From NCBI GenBank assembly GCA_023374045.1, contig CM041783.1, positions 97,685,298 through 97,749,297 of the forward strand: a stretch of 64,000 nt of DNA. The letters run 5' to 3'. This stretch comes from Limonium bicolor. Taxonomy: Eukaryota > Streptophyta > Magnoliopsida > Caryophyllales > Plumbaginaceae. The notes beneath the pieces were generated by a model that was not told the DNA's origin, searched no databases, and was given only the letters and a program-made list of their open reading frames with translations. Below are positions 19,123 to 31,900 of the stretch, piece after piece (position 1 is the stretch's first letter; the number at the start of each line of letters is the position of its first letter). Made by a program: the position numbers and the translations under genes.

Positions 19123-20556
19123 ATGGCCGACGAAGATTTCGCTACACGTATATTGAATGATCCACAAGCATTTTTGCAATTTGTAACCGCGATGAGAGGT
19201 ATTCACCAAGAGGCAGTTAACTTCATTGATGACACCACCTTAATACTTGCATCACACCGACACAACATTCCCCTACCTATTCCCATGCATGACAATGAAT
19301 TCACCGGGGAAATGTGGGTTAATGCTCTACTTAGGAGCAATCCAAAAAGGATTCACAATGCCTTAAGGATGGATAAGGATTCGTTCCTCCGTTTGTGCGA
19401 GATGATGGAAGTAAAGTATGGGCTGAAGCGCACACAACACGTCAGCATTCAAGTTGACATAGCACTGTTCTTGTACATACTAGCTCACAAAACATCGAAC
19501 CGACAAGCTTGTGAGAGATTCAGCCTGAGTCCAGAGACTGTTAGCCACCACTTCAAGAGGGTATTGGGTTTGATGTGGGCATTCGGACACGACTACGTAA
19601 AGCCTAATACTGACGAATGGGCTACAATTCATCCAAAGCTTGCTGGGGACCCTCGTTACGACCCGTACTTTAAGGTATCGGATTAATCACCTCATGAGAC
19701 TATTTGTGTTTCATTCAAATTGGTAATTATCTGTTATATTTTCACCTAATACTTTGCAGGATGCCATTGGAGCGTTGGATGGTACCCACATTAAAGTCAT
19801 CATACCAGGACCGCTACAATTGGAGTACCGTGGTAGGAGCGGCCACCCAACGATGAACGTGCTCGGGGTGTGTGACTTCAACATGTTATTTACGTTTGTG
19901 CTTACAGGATGTGAGGGATCAATGCATGATGCACGTGTCCTTCACGAGGCACGATCTGACCTCAGCATGTGCTTCCCTGAACCACCCCCAGGTATGATAA
20001 TCGTGACTTACCAAACTATGAATAGAATATGTTAGTGTTACTATTGGGTAACCAAAAAATGTGCTTTGCAGGAAAATACTACTTAGGTGATAAGGGATAC
20101 GCAAATCGTAATGGTGTAATGGCCCCATACTTCAATAACGCTGCTCACCCCACCCAATTTAGAGGAGCTCCACCAACGACTGTAAAGGAGCACTTTAATA
20201 GATCGCATTCATCACTAAGAAGTGTCATTGAGAGATGTTATGGAGTGCTGAAGAAAAAATGGAAGATACTGGGCAACGTTCCACCGTACGATGTCAATGA
20301 CCAGAGTCGGATTATTAGTGCGTGTTTCGCATTGCATAACTATGTGATGTTGAACAAACCTGCCTCGGACACCTCAGCCAGTGTTGACGGGGGAGGAGGA
20401 GAAGGAGGGGGAGAAGGATCCGGTGCTGATGATGATGATGATGATGAAGACGAAGAACACTTGCCCGATGATGACCCGGATGAGCTTGCCGATCCTTTGA
20501 GCATGACTAATATGCGTAACCAGATAGCTGATGCTGTATATGCTAATAGGCGTTGA
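19123..20556 (+). CDS. PIF/Harbinger DDE transposase (HARBI1-like nuclease), 3 exons, intact
   Basis: Exons are 19123-19674, 19760-19991 and 20072-20556. Each intron is about 80 bp with GT/AG borders and a TTTGCAG acceptor, and phases match, giving 422 residues. The N-terminal region has the helix-turn-helix-like block DIALFLYILAHKTSNR and FSLSPETVSHHFKRVL. The DDE nuclease follows: first Asp in GALDGTHIKV, second Asp in SMHDARVLHEA, then YYLGDKGY, and the Glu in SVIERCYGVLKKKWKIL. The tail is unusual, with Gly-rich and Asp/Glu-rich runs, ending in MTNMRNQIADAVYANRR. All catalytic residues are present and I see no stop or frameshift. The product would cut and rejoin the element ends with the Myb-like partner. 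Confidence 0.9.
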
Positions 20557-20756
20557 ATTCAAAAAAACAATATTTTATGTCGTATGAACTTTTATTGTAT
20601 TAAATTAATCGACGTTTGGGTAAGGAGAACACTACGACGGTAACGACTGTTGTTTAAGTTTGAGTTTATGTTTTTGAATTTCACTTAATAATATTTGCTT
20701 AGACTCAATTGTTGTATTACTAGAATGAATTGATTTTTCATTGATCAGTCGGATTA

Positions 20757-21570
20757 TTAACAAAGAATAATAATATTTAATGGCTATAATTGAATATCTG
20801 TATATATTTTAACTTATTTAACGACAGACTGTTTTTAAATGTAACAGAAAATATGTTTAGCTGAATAGCATGTAGTTGTTTATTCTTTACAAACATATGT
20901 TGAAATTTTATTCATAGATTAAATTAATACGTATACATATTATAAATTAATTGTCAATAAAAAATTAACAAAGAATAATAATATTAATGGCTATAATTGA
21001 ATATCTGTATATATTTTAACTTATTTAACCACAGACTGTTTTAAATGTAACAGAAAATATGTTTATCTGAATAGCATGTAGTTGTTTATTCTTTACAAAT
21101 ATATGTTAAAATTTTATTCATAGATTAAATTAATACGTATACATATTATAAATTAATTGTCAATAAAAAATTAACAAAGAATAATAATATTTAATGAATA
21201 ATTGAATATCTGTATATATTTTAACTTATTTAACGACAGACTGTTTTTAAATGTAACAGAAATATGTTATCTGAATAGCATGTAATTGTTTATTCTTTAC
21301 AAATATATGTTAAAATTTTATTCATAGGTTAAATTAATACGTATACATATTATAAATTAATTGTCAATAAAAAATTAACAAAGAATAATAATATTTAATG
21401 GCTATAATTGAATATCTGTATATATTTAACTTATTTAACGACAGACTGTTTTTAATGTAATATAAAATATGTTTAAATTTTATTCATAGATTAAATTAAT
21501 ATACACGTATTATAAATTAATTGTCAAATATAAAATTAAAAATAATAATAATAATTAACGGCTATAATTT
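20757..21570. repeat. Tandem repeat of about 205 bp in the Harbinger 3' region
   Basis: TTAACAAAGAATAATAATAT recurs near 20,757, 20,967, 21,169 and 21,373, with a degenerate last unit near 21,530. Units share GAATATCTGTATATATTTTA, ACGACAGACTG and ATACGTATACATATTATAA. Very AT-rich, non-coding, and inside the transposon 3' of the transposase. Confidence 0.9.
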
Positions 21571-22361
21571 GATTTCAACATATATTTTAACTTCACTTAC
21601 AATTTTTTTTAACACTACTTTTAAAATTTTATTTGTAACACTAAAAACAGTAAACGCACTGCACATAACTAACATAACACATAACTAACTTATTCAAAAC
21701 AGCCAGACGAAACCGCCGTCTGCCTAACACTTTTTCAAAACACAACATAAAACAACCAACATAAAACAACCAACAAAACTACCACAAAACAACCAACCAA
21801 AACAACCAGACCAAAACTACCACATTTCTACCATCAGTTTTGGCAACCGAACGCAGCCTGAATAAGCAAGCGAATGATAAAACTCAGATGTTTTTGGGGA
21901 GACCGCTCATATCGAGGAAAACTGGCACCAGGTAAAAAAAGATTATCTTAATTACTTCTGAAAAACTATCACATGTTATAACATTGAGAGAAAGAGATGA
22001 CACTAGACAATGTTGATTCTAATATACATCTTCTATTTCATTTTATTGTGTGTCTTTATATAGTACATAATACTAACCGTTTTCGAACCTTGAGGGGTAG
22101 AAATACAAAATATCAAATGACTTCTAACGAAGAGTTTTAGGAGGTTACAAGAATTACACAAACGAAAGGTCTAAGATAGACCAAATGATGATTGGATGTA
22201 CATCCACTAACTGTATATTTATAACACTCCCCTTGGATGTACATCCTACTGCCTCGTTAAAAACCTTGCCAGAAAAAAACCCATTGGGATAAAAACTATG
22301 GTCAAGGAAAAAAGAGTAGAGTTTAAAATGTTTATCTCCTCTCAATTTAACAGAATGTCTC

Positions 22362-22766
22362 TTCGACGTCGCTTACCGATATCACAAATGAGCTTTCTTA
22401 AAACTCTTGTAGGAAATGACTTGGTAAATAAATCAACTAGATTCTCATCGGATCAAATCTTGTGAACATCAAGAGTACCCTTGGTCTGAAGCTGATGGCG
22501 TGTGAAGAATTTTGGTGATATATGCTTCATTCGATCACCTTTGATGCATCCTTCCCTTATTACTGTAATACAGGTAGCACTGTCTTCATATATTATTGTT
22601 GGAGTCTCTAGATCAGGCTGAAAACCACAAGAACTTAATAGATGATAGATGACTGGTCTGAATCATGCACATCCTCTTCTTGTTTCTTATAACACAATCA
22701 ATTTGGCATGATTTGATGAACTTGCCACTGTAGTCTGCTTCATTGCACACCATGAAAAGGTAGTTC
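22362..22766 (-). pseudogene. copia RNase H domain and pol C-terminus
   Basis: Minus-strand translation gives the copia RNase H order: VATSSNHAKLIVL, PTIIYEDSATCITVI, DRMKHISPKFFTRHQLQ and finally the family-typical end SDENLVDLFTKSFPTRVLRK. Several in-frame stops are present. It sits just upstream of the 3' LTR copy, as expected for the end of copia pol. No reverse transcriptase or integrase part is recognisable nearby. Confidence 0.75.
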
Positions 22767-23184
22767 CATCATATCATAGCATTCCTTTTCGTACATAAAT
22801 CTCATGATAGAATCCTCATTAAAACTTTGCTCAAGAAACCTTATGGTGTAAAATCCAAACAAAGGATAAAACACAACCACATAAAAATTATCCCCCTGAA
22901 TTTGACATATATCAATATATGCCAACATTCATTCCATAAATATGTAATCAATCATCGTCATCTTAACGTTGGTGAAAAAGGGAGAACAATGGTGATTTAT
23001 ATTTACTGAGAATCATCACCTTATTAGATGGTAAGTCTTACATCACCATTAAATCATCCACAAGTATAACATATATAGTGGATTCTTGACCTGAGCCTCA
23101 CACATTTTCTATCATATAAAGGATGATAAATTTGTGTGATCCAATTTGCTCCCAAGGTCTATTCGCCATCAGCTTTAGACCAAG

Positions 23185-23560
23185 TGTACTCTTGATGTTC
23201 ACAAGATTTGGTCTGATGAGAATCTAGTTGATTTATTTACCAAGTCATTTCCTACAAGAGTTTTAAGAAGCTCGTTCGTGATATCGGTATGCGATGTCAA
23301 AGAAACATTCTGTTAAATTGAAGGGAGATAAACAGTTTAAACTGTACTCTTTTCCCTTGACCATGGTTTTTATCCTCCTGGCAAGGTTTTAGCGAGGCAG
23401 TAGGATGTACATCCAAGGGGAGTGTTATAAATAATACAATTAGTGAATGTACATCCAGTCATCCTTTGGTCTATCTTAGACCTTTCGTTTGTGTAATTCT
23501 CGTAACCTCCAAAACTCTTCGTTAGAAGTCCTTTGATATTTTGTATCATAAAATAAATAG
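23185..23560 (+). repeat. Inverted second copy of copia pol tail and LTR start
   Basis: The plus strand here matches the minus strand of about 22,110-22,490: the DENLVDLFTKSFPTRV coding segment, then the CATCCAAGGGGAGTGTTATAA junction, then the LTR start. With the minus-strand copy it forms an inverted repeat of about 370 bp with a spacer of about 700 bp. Confidence 0.7.
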
Positions 23561-24253
23561 TGAAATTTGTACTTATTGTATAACAAATGAAAAGAAATAT
23601 AAGGATTGCTACTTTGATTTAGAAACACATATATACATATACTCAAAAATATAAATTACTTTAAAAGTTGCGCCTCACTTACCTGTCTATTAATATGACT
23701 ATGCTGATAAAATGATGATTAAACTTACTTACACCTTCTAGAATCGGTAAAGTACCATCAAATGCAGCTTCAACATATAAACTCTTCAGCATCGTAGATT
23801 CTTGACAAAGCATGGAGATTCCAAATAGAATTAAAGATAAACAATAACCATCATTTAGAAAGTGGTAGTGAGGAAAAATGACTCAGTATTTTTTGTCTAT
23901 GGTGTATGATAGAGAGAAATTTTTTGTATAATCTATCGTGCTGATAACGTATTATAACATTGAGAGAATAAGAGAGAGGATAGTAGACAATGTTGATTGT
24001 AATATACATCCTCTGTTTCATTCCATTGGGCGTCTTTATATAGTACATAATACTAACCGCTATTGAACCTTTGAGTGGTAGAAATATAAAACATCAAAGG
24101 ACTTTTAACGAAGAGTTTTGGGAGGTTACGAGAGTTACACATACGAAAGGTCTAAGATAGACCAAAGGATGATTGGATGTACATCCACTAATTGAATTAT
24201 TTATAATAGCACAGTTTTTTTAGCTATGAAATATGTAAAGTAGTGTCTGATTT

Positions 24254-26494
24254 TGAAATACCCCTAACTAATTAAACATTGATAAAACATATAATCAATT
24301 AAATTAAGGCCTAAACATGTCTTAAAAACAAATTAAACACAGCAATGTTCGTCAGAAAGCAAGAATTTCACCCTTTGACCTTTTAGGGTAAATATATACC
24401 CAAATGAGCTTCTTAGGACCTAAAATTTTGTCCTAAGCATTATCACCCATAAATAAACACAATGATACCGTTATCAAGGGAAACCAAGCTCAGAAACTCC
24501 TTAGAACACAAAATGTGCTCTAAGCTTCCTTAAAGCACATTTTTGTGAGATTATCTCCAAAATGAGTTTTGCTTGACTTTAGGGTCTTGAATACCCTTAA
24601 ATATACTAATATGACATAATGTACCACATTAGAATGCCTAATTCAAAGTTTTTCAAAAAAAAAATCAGAAATATATGCATTGGTTTGTGAATAGTACCCA
24701 AATAGTGTAAAAATAACACTTAATCTCCTAATCTAGTCAATGGTCAATACTTCTCCTTTGACCTTGACCATATTGCCGTTTAATTAGTGCTGTTCCCTTA
24801 GCATGTGGCAGGCCTCAAAACAAATAAATATGACTCACAAAAGTAACTTTATTAAAGTAAGATAAGTATCATTTTATGGCATTAATTAAGTAAACTAATC
24901 TTTTCCCACTTGACTACCTATTTCCGCCAGCTCTTAGAGCTTTCTTCAGCCCTAGGAAACCCTCCTAAATATCTAAAGATGAGTCATGCTTGACTATTGA
25001 CTAAATTAAGTCATTCTTCCCTTATAAGCCAAAATTTCTTCTTTCACTCATTACCCTTCCTCTCAGCCGTAAGCTCACCTCCAAACTCTCTCTTTTGCTC
25101 TTCCAAAACGAGGATAGCACCCAGCTTCAAAGGCCATCTTCTTGAGTTGTAGGTAAGCACTTAGATCATCCTTATGATCAAATTCTTCATCTCTTTCTCC
25201 TCTTTCCAATGGTATGATTCATCTTCATTTTCTTCCAGCCATTTTGTCCAAGTTGGGGCTAGAAGAAGAAGGGTTTTATGGTTGCAGAATAAGAAGAGAA
25301 GGGGAAGTCCTAAACTAGTTAAGTTAAGGTAAAAACCATGCATTACCTAGCTCTATTCTGTCCTTCTCCATTTCCGGTCATGTTATTCAGTTTCCTTAGC
25401 TTATTTCCTTTCCCTCTTCATGCAAAATCAGTGGAGAACATCCAAGCCTTAAAAGGTAGCAAGATCTAAGCAAAGAGCCCTACTTTGGTTCATTTCGGTA
25501 AGGACTTTTCCACCTTTGTTTATCTGATTCCTACCGGTTTAATGCCTTAGTTAAATGGTGTTTTTAACACCTTTCTTTGCCTTTGAAAATCAGGCATGAG
25601 CAGCCCCTTAGAACAGCACCATATCAAGGTAAAAATCCATGCCAAAATGAGCTGATTTTACTCCTTAAGTAGTTGGTTGTATCACCAGCCTAATACGCTT
25701 GTTTTTCCTTTGTAAAAATGCTGCCAAATGGTGCTGGAACCATGGGATTTTTCTGCACAAAGGCTGTGGAAATCAAGCCTAGGTGTTAACCTATCAAAGT
25801 AAGCTAACTTACTACTTAAATAATATACCAATTAAGTTCATATGTCATTTGGTGTGCAAAAACTAATTTAATCTTGTGTTTAATTTAGGCCAAGAGGGTT
25901 AGGAGCAGTTTGGTGGATTTGTAACTCAAAACTAGGTAAGGAAACCTTACCTTATGTAATAATATAGTTTTTATGAAATTTTGTTACATACAAATATAAG
26001 CTGTGGGTCATTTGGGTTTTATAAGACCTAACTATGTATTAAAATGTTTTATAACATTTTTGGTTAGTTCATTTAGTGTTTAAATGACCTATAAGGTCAA
26101 GGAAATAATTTAAAGGGTAAAAAACATAATTTATAAAAATATCTGGGTAAGTTTAACAAAAGCCGTGACATAACTATGTCATTTGGGACATTTATGTGTA
26201 ATTTTATTCCATGTTAAATGTTGTAATAAGGCCATGCAATTTAGGCCATTTAATTCTATGTTATATTAAGTATAAAATGAATTTAAAACAATAAATATTA
26301 CCGGAATGTTTTGGGGTCTTTTAGTAATTAAAATAAAATTTTGAAGGCTAACTATAGGTTATAGCCGAAAGTTAGATATTAAAAGCTTATCTTATGAATT
26401 TTATAAAATTTAATGAAGTTTTATGGCAAAAATGTAATTTCTGAAAAGTTTAGGGTCAAACCATAAATAAACAAGGCTTTTGGTCAAACCAGTA
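24254..26494 (+). mobile_element. Partial LTR related to element A, plus orientation
   Basis: It begins TGAAATACCCCTAACTAATT, matching the LTR start of element A at 61,263, and stays alignable for about 600 bp (CACCCTTTGACCTTTTAGGG, GTGAGATTATCTCCAAAATG, AATGCACATTGGTTTGTGAA-like blocks), then diverges. It has no coding region. It ends where element A's own LTR begins at 26,495, so element A probably inserted into this older LTR; its remainder would lie beyond A. Confidence 0.65.
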
Positions 26495-28074
26495 TGTAAC
26501 ACCCCTCTCGATAACAACGTAATAATCACTCACGTGAACAGAAAATAAATGCATCTCACAGCGGAAGAAAGAACGGTAATGAAACTCACATGGGTGTTAC
26601 CTGCCATCGCTCGCCCATACGAGTGATGAAGCAATACAAAAACGTTAACAAAATGATAACATAAGGATACAACCCGCGGTGACAATGAGATACCGCCTAC
26701 ACATCCATCTAAGTCCCAAAAGCAATGTCTACAGTGAGCGTCTAGTTATACTCCAAAATACTTACAGCCCGACATCAGTAATTAGACAACAAGCTTAATA
26801 CATAACAGGGTACGTACGGTAATTCCAAAAGATCCAAAACGTCCTAACTACCCGGACCCACACTCCGGCTTCGTCCGTGATCAACAACCTGCGTAAAGCC
26901 ATAAAGGCTCAGCGATAAACGCTGAGTATGCCGGGTCTGGACCCTAGTGGTCAATTTAGTCGTATTAACAGTCTTTTATTAGGTTCGTTACATGCACAGC
27001 CGGTTTACAGTTTATACGAAAGTTGTAAAACGTAAATAAACATACAACAGTCATCATAAATATACACAGCACAGTCACACAACATACAATACAATAGCAT
27101 CGATAACTCATACGTCGTTTGTTAACATCATCACATATTACAACACTCGGCCCCCCTAGGCCCTCACATATCGTTTGATTTGGTTAGCACTGTCGGGCGT
27201 CAATTAGGACAACCCGAAACACACTCACTTGGACGGTAGTCCCACGTACACACAAGGTGCTCACTACCCTGATCATCTGAAGACTCCGAGACTATTTCAC
27301 TTTGCCTTTGTAAAGGCGTCCATTTAGGTGGCCAAGGGCCTAGTGCCAACGGTAGCACACTCCGCCTGACGATCTATCTAGGTTCGTTCAGGATTAACTA
27401 GGGAAAACCCGACACAGGTTAACCCAAGAGATCTCTACTCGCGACCAGCAGCCGGTGACTGTCTGGATTAAGGTACAAGATCAAATTCATTCACACTCCA
27501 CTATTAACTTGTTAGTTAGAAAATCTATTATAGTTTTAATTATGGAAACACCACTTAATTTGTTGGCTGCCCTGTGGGTCTTACACATGCCTAGAATGAT
27601 TCTATGTAGTACTTATGTTCGAGTCGAAGCTCTAGAGACCGACAATGTCGTGTCCCGTTCCTAAGTGTTTTGCTTAGGATATAACTATATACTTGTAATA
27701 CTTAGTGTATTAGGTCCGACAACGGTAATCACAATCGCACAACTCGCATATGTAGTTTTATAAGTCGATCTATAGTCGACATAGTATTAGTCTCGTAGGA
27801 CGTTCGTGCATAAATAAATAGTGCAGTAAACATAGATAATCATCACACACGTTATCAAACAAATCCGAGCTCGAGGAATTCCTCAGGACAACCCGGATCA
27901 AACCCCTTTACATACCGTACACCGTGTCCAAGGTCGCACAGTGTAGACCGCTAAGGCTATCAAGCGCGCACGTCTGAAGGGCTATCTAGAAATACGAAGA
28001 ACGCTAAGTGTCAATCCACATGACAGTATGATTCGGTATTTCCAAATAACGTCTGTAATCCTGGTATTACACCC

Positions 28075-29438
28075 CACCAGTAGAAAAAGATTTTTAATGA
28101 CGGTGTTTAAACCACGGTTAAATGAAAAACCGTGGTATAAAGTTTATAAACCACGGTTTTCAGAGCAACCGTCATTTAAGGTACACGCCAGAGTGCATAT
28201 ACCACGGTTTTTGGAGAACCGTCGTATATAGGTTAGTTATATACCACGGTTTTCAGGGCAACCGTCATTTAAGGTACACACCAGAGTGATACCACGGTTC
28301 TTGGAGAACCGTCGTATATAGGGTACCTATATACCACGGTTCCTAGGCAACCGTCATTTATATTGCACATCTTACTATATTAAACTACGGTTTTTTGGTC
28401 AACCGTGGTATATAGTCTAGGCGGGAATTTTAATTTTCGGCCCAAATTTAACGCGGCTCTTTCTCTCTATTCTCTTATATATCTCACGGTAATTTGGAAC
28501 CCAAACCGACGAAGCTTTGCAACTCTTCTTCTTCATTCTCTTCAATCTCACGGTAATTTTGGAACCCAAACCGACGAACATGCTCTACAACTCTTCTTCA
28601 TTCTCTTCAACATCACGGTAATTTTGGAACCCACACCGACGAACATGCTCTGCAACTCTTCTTCATTCTCTTCAACCTCATGGTAATTTTTGCAACCTTA
28701 ACCAGCGAACAAGGAACATGCTCCGTCCTCTCTCATTCTCTTGTTTTTCGGTAATTTTTGCAGCTTACACTTGCGAACAAGGAACACATGCTCTACCTCA
28801 TCTCCACGCACTGTAATTTTTGCAACCATAACCGGCGAACAAGGAACATGGCCTACACCTCCATTCTTCATTCTCTTCAACCTCATGGTAATTTTGCAAC
28901 CCACTGCGAACAAGGAACATACGCCTCCATTCTTCACTCATTATTTGTAACCCTAAATCGCAAACAAGGAACATACATGTTCTAGCCTCTTCATTCTCTT
29001 CTGTGCTCTGTTTGAGATCTGTGAAGCGGCGCTTCTAAATCGCCGGCAATTTTGAAAAAAAGTTCATAGACTATAAACCACAGTTATATGTATAACCGTG
29101 GTTTATTCGTTGATTTTATACATTATATACCACGGTTTTGAGACTAACCGTCATTTAAAAGAACTTTATACCACAGTTCAATCTTTAACCGTCGTATAAA
29201 AGGTACTTTATACCACGGTTCTGACCTTAACCGTCATTTAAATCGGTGAGGACCGCGACAAAAACGGTCTTAAAACGACGGTCATAGCAAACCGTGGTAT
29301 ATAGTCTCACTTTTAAATGACGGTTTTCAACCATGGTATATAGGCAATTTTCTATATGCGACACGGGCATAAACCACGGTTCCTAACCGTGGTATATAGG
29401 CAAAATAACTGTGGTTAAAAATCTTTTTTCTACTAGTG
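28075..29438. mobile_element. Non-autonomous CACTA (En/Spm) element inside the LTR
   Basis: It starts CACCAGTAGAAAAAG (CACTA with one change) and ends CTTTTTTCTACTAGTG, flanked by the 3-bp duplication CCC (28072-28074, 29439-29441). Subterminal regions on both sides are packed with direct and inverted copies of AACCGTGGTATA and AACCGTCATTTA, the arrayed transposase-binding type of repeat expected in CACTA elements. Its length is 1364 bp, with no transposase. Confidence 0.9.
28480..28980. repeat. Tandem repeat of about 64 bp in the CACTA core
   Basis: About seven units contain TCACGGTAATTTTGGAACCC, ACCGACGAACATGCTC and CTTCTTCATTCTCTTCAA. Later units are more diverged (AACAAGGAACATGC). The small ORFs on both strands here are repeat translations. 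Confidence 0.85.
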
Positions 29439-30127
29439 CCCCCGGATTTCAACTGTTACTAGTTAAGGTATCGTTATCCTTAAAAGCTCCTTACTCGTGG
29501 TGTGAGTTAATATTCGGTTTACAATGGAGTATGAAACCTTACATTATACACTTGTTATTTTTCATTCAAGATTTATTTATCATACCAAAGCCATATATTA
29601 ACCATAGTATTTATGTCATTGTATACTATAGCTTATATCTTTGTTCTTGACATATATTTATATATATGCATGCGCTTAGCATGATAGTTTTTACAAACTA
29701 TATATTTTTTTTGACCACATAATATTGTTTAGTGTTACACTTATATTATGATATCATATAGTATGATACTTTATATGTCATTGAACTTCATAACATATAG
29801 TTTTGGTAACTATATATATGTACCGAAAATACATATACATGTATTACACTTGTACTTCTTTACTTATATAATTTCATTAGTTACCTTATAGTCACTTAAC
29901 TTATACCATGTTATAAATACCTAATTCTATAACATCAAAACCTTGTAATAAAATATAACCCAAGGTTTTATAACACTTGTTTTAATTACCGGAAATGCAT
30001 ATATATTTGATTCAATTTCCTTTCAAATCCCATACTTTCTCAATATTACAATTTCACCACTTATTTTATAACATACCACATTCATCATATATTATAAAAT
30101 TTAAAACTATATTATATCTTAATCTCC

Positions 30128-31900
30128 ACTGTAACTCAGTTATACAGAAGCAACATGTTATCGAAAATTCTGAGGGCGAAATTGGTGCATCTCTTCTTTA
30201 TTCTTTCTGTTGGGTAATTCAACTGATTCTAAGCTTCCAATGAATGTACCAGCCTAGTTCACTCTCTTAGAAGTATATTGGGTTCATTATTAACCCTCTA
30301 TAACACTCTTAAACCAACTGTTCTACTCTTATACAGAGACAGCAAAATTCTGAAACACTGAAGACATTATTTGTATATCCCTTCTTCAAGTCTTTATTTT
30401 AGTTTATTAATCAGTTTCCAAATCTTCCCAAAATTTTTACACCACTAGATAATTGTATTAGGAAGGATTTGAGCTTAAAAACAACTCAAAACAAGGATGT
30501 TAACATCTCTGAAAGCTCATTTTACAGAAACTAAAATTTGCAGAAAACTATAAACACCAATTCTGTATAGTTCCTCTTTAAACTCCCCTTTATGTTATAA
30601 ATCAGTTTCCAAACCTTCTCAAAGTTTTTACCCAACTAGCTAGGTGTATTATGAAAGTTTTAAACCCAAAGATAACTCAAAACAATACTGTTATCACTTC
30701 TAAAAATTCGTTTTACAGAAACTGCTATACTGCAGGAAATTGAAAAACTAGTTTATGTATCTCTTCTTTAAGCTTTTCCTTTTGGTTATTAATCACTCTC
30801 CATTTCACCCAAAGTTTTCTACCCACTTAGTCAGGTGTTCTAGGAAAGTTTTAAACCTAAAACAACTTAAAACAACATTGATAACACCTCTGGAAGTTCA
30901 TTATACAAAAAACAAAAAACAGAAAACTGAATCATGGACTAATGCATGTTCTTTTCTGTTGTTTGTTTCGGCTACCTATTCTGACTCCCAACACCTCCCA
31001 ATTGTTTTACTCACTTAGTTAAATGTTTAATAGAGATTTAAATCTTAAGAACAACCCAAACAACACTGTTAATCCCCCACTGACATACTCTTATACTGAA
31101 TCAGAAAACTGCAGAACTGAAGAAAAAAAATTGATATAACCTCTCTGACTTCTTTCTGTTATTCACCATTCAGTCTTTCAATTCTCCCTCAAAACTTTTT
31201 GCAGATTTACTTAGGGTATTAGATAGATGTTGGGTTTATTAATAAGCTAATAAAACACCCTCATTCCATTAGCAATTAAGTTATACAGACACTTAGGTTT
31301 TCAGTAGGATTAAGAAACCAAAATATCAAAACCTGCTATCCTCTCTTTCTTTCTTTTGTTTGTTCACCAATTCGACTTTAAATTTTTCCCCCAAGTGTTT
31401 ATAACTTACTTAAGTGTGTTAGAGATGTTTTAGGTTCATTAGTAATTCAATACCACCCCTTATAACCCTCTGTAACATGGTTATACAGAAGTTCAATGTT
31501 TCAGGAAAAACTGTAAACTGAAGCTAAGCTTCTGCACTCTACTACTTCTACTACTCTTTTTAATGTGCTACTATTTTCTCCAACATTCCTACCTTGTTTA
31601 TGCATTAGTCAAGTGTGTGAGCAACCTTTCAAGCCAATCATCACGCCAATACAGACCTCATATAACCTCTGGAAACCAATGTTATAGAACACAAGTTACA
31701 GAACCAAATTCCAGCTTCTGCACATCTGTTTTCTTTCTCTTTTTCCTTCCTCAATATTCTCACATGTCTACCAGGTAGTAAAGGGTTTTATCTTTGCCTT
31801 AGGTTCATTATTAACCCAACACTACATCCATATCACTTCTGGACATTTAGTAGATAGAACCCAAATGTTACAGAATCTACAATAGTTATTAGGTTGACAG
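30128..31900. repeat. Degenerate tandem repeat of about 180-210 bp inside the element A LTR
   Basis: About nine units can be followed by the recurrent anchors GTTATACAGA or TTTTACAGAAAC, then ACTTAGTCAGGTGT-like, AAGTTTTAAACC, and AACAACTCAAAACAA blocks. Unit length varies and identity is modest, so amplification within the LTR is old. Part of it is repeated in the right arm (about 63,100-64,000). Confidence 0.75.

Larger units (their letters stand above)
15585..21858 (+). mobile_element. PIF/Harbinger DNA transposon, nearly complete, 6274 bp
   Basis: The left end GGCTCCGTTCGGCTCCC and the complement of the right end GGCTGCGTTCGGTTGCC form an imperfect 17-bp terminal inverted repeat, 13 of 17 identical. 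Both ends are flanked by TGAATAA (15578-15584 and 21859-21865); Harbinger elements normally duplicate only 3 bp. Inside are the two genes of this superfamily in the same orientation: a Myb/SANT-like protein (17609-18809) and a DDE transposase (19123-20556). The 5' part is a long leader and the 3' part a tandem-repeat region. An open transposase suggests recent activity, but the Myb-like gene is broken. Confidence 0.85.
21975..24215 (-). mobile_element. Rearranged Ty1/copia element, minus strand
   Basis: LTR-like sequence occurs at about 21,975-22,235 and again at about 23,945-24,210, both in minus orientation. Shared blocks are CATTGAGAG, GACAATGTTGATT, CTTTATATAGTACATAATAC, GGTCTAAGATAGACCAAA and GGATGTACATCCACTAA. 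Between them lies an RNase H-coding remnant (22362-22766) and, in the opposite orientation, a second copy of the pol tail plus LTR (about 23185-23560). The sequence next to the right-hand LTR copy (GCTGATAACGT) resembles the copia LTR/primer site junction. The element is much shorter than a full copia (about 5 kb), so internal deletion and inversion have occurred. Confidence 0.7.

Noticed and set aside
28405..28985. Several ORFs of 69-93 codons on both strands
   Set aside because: Overlapping translations of the 64-bp repeat in the CACTA element.
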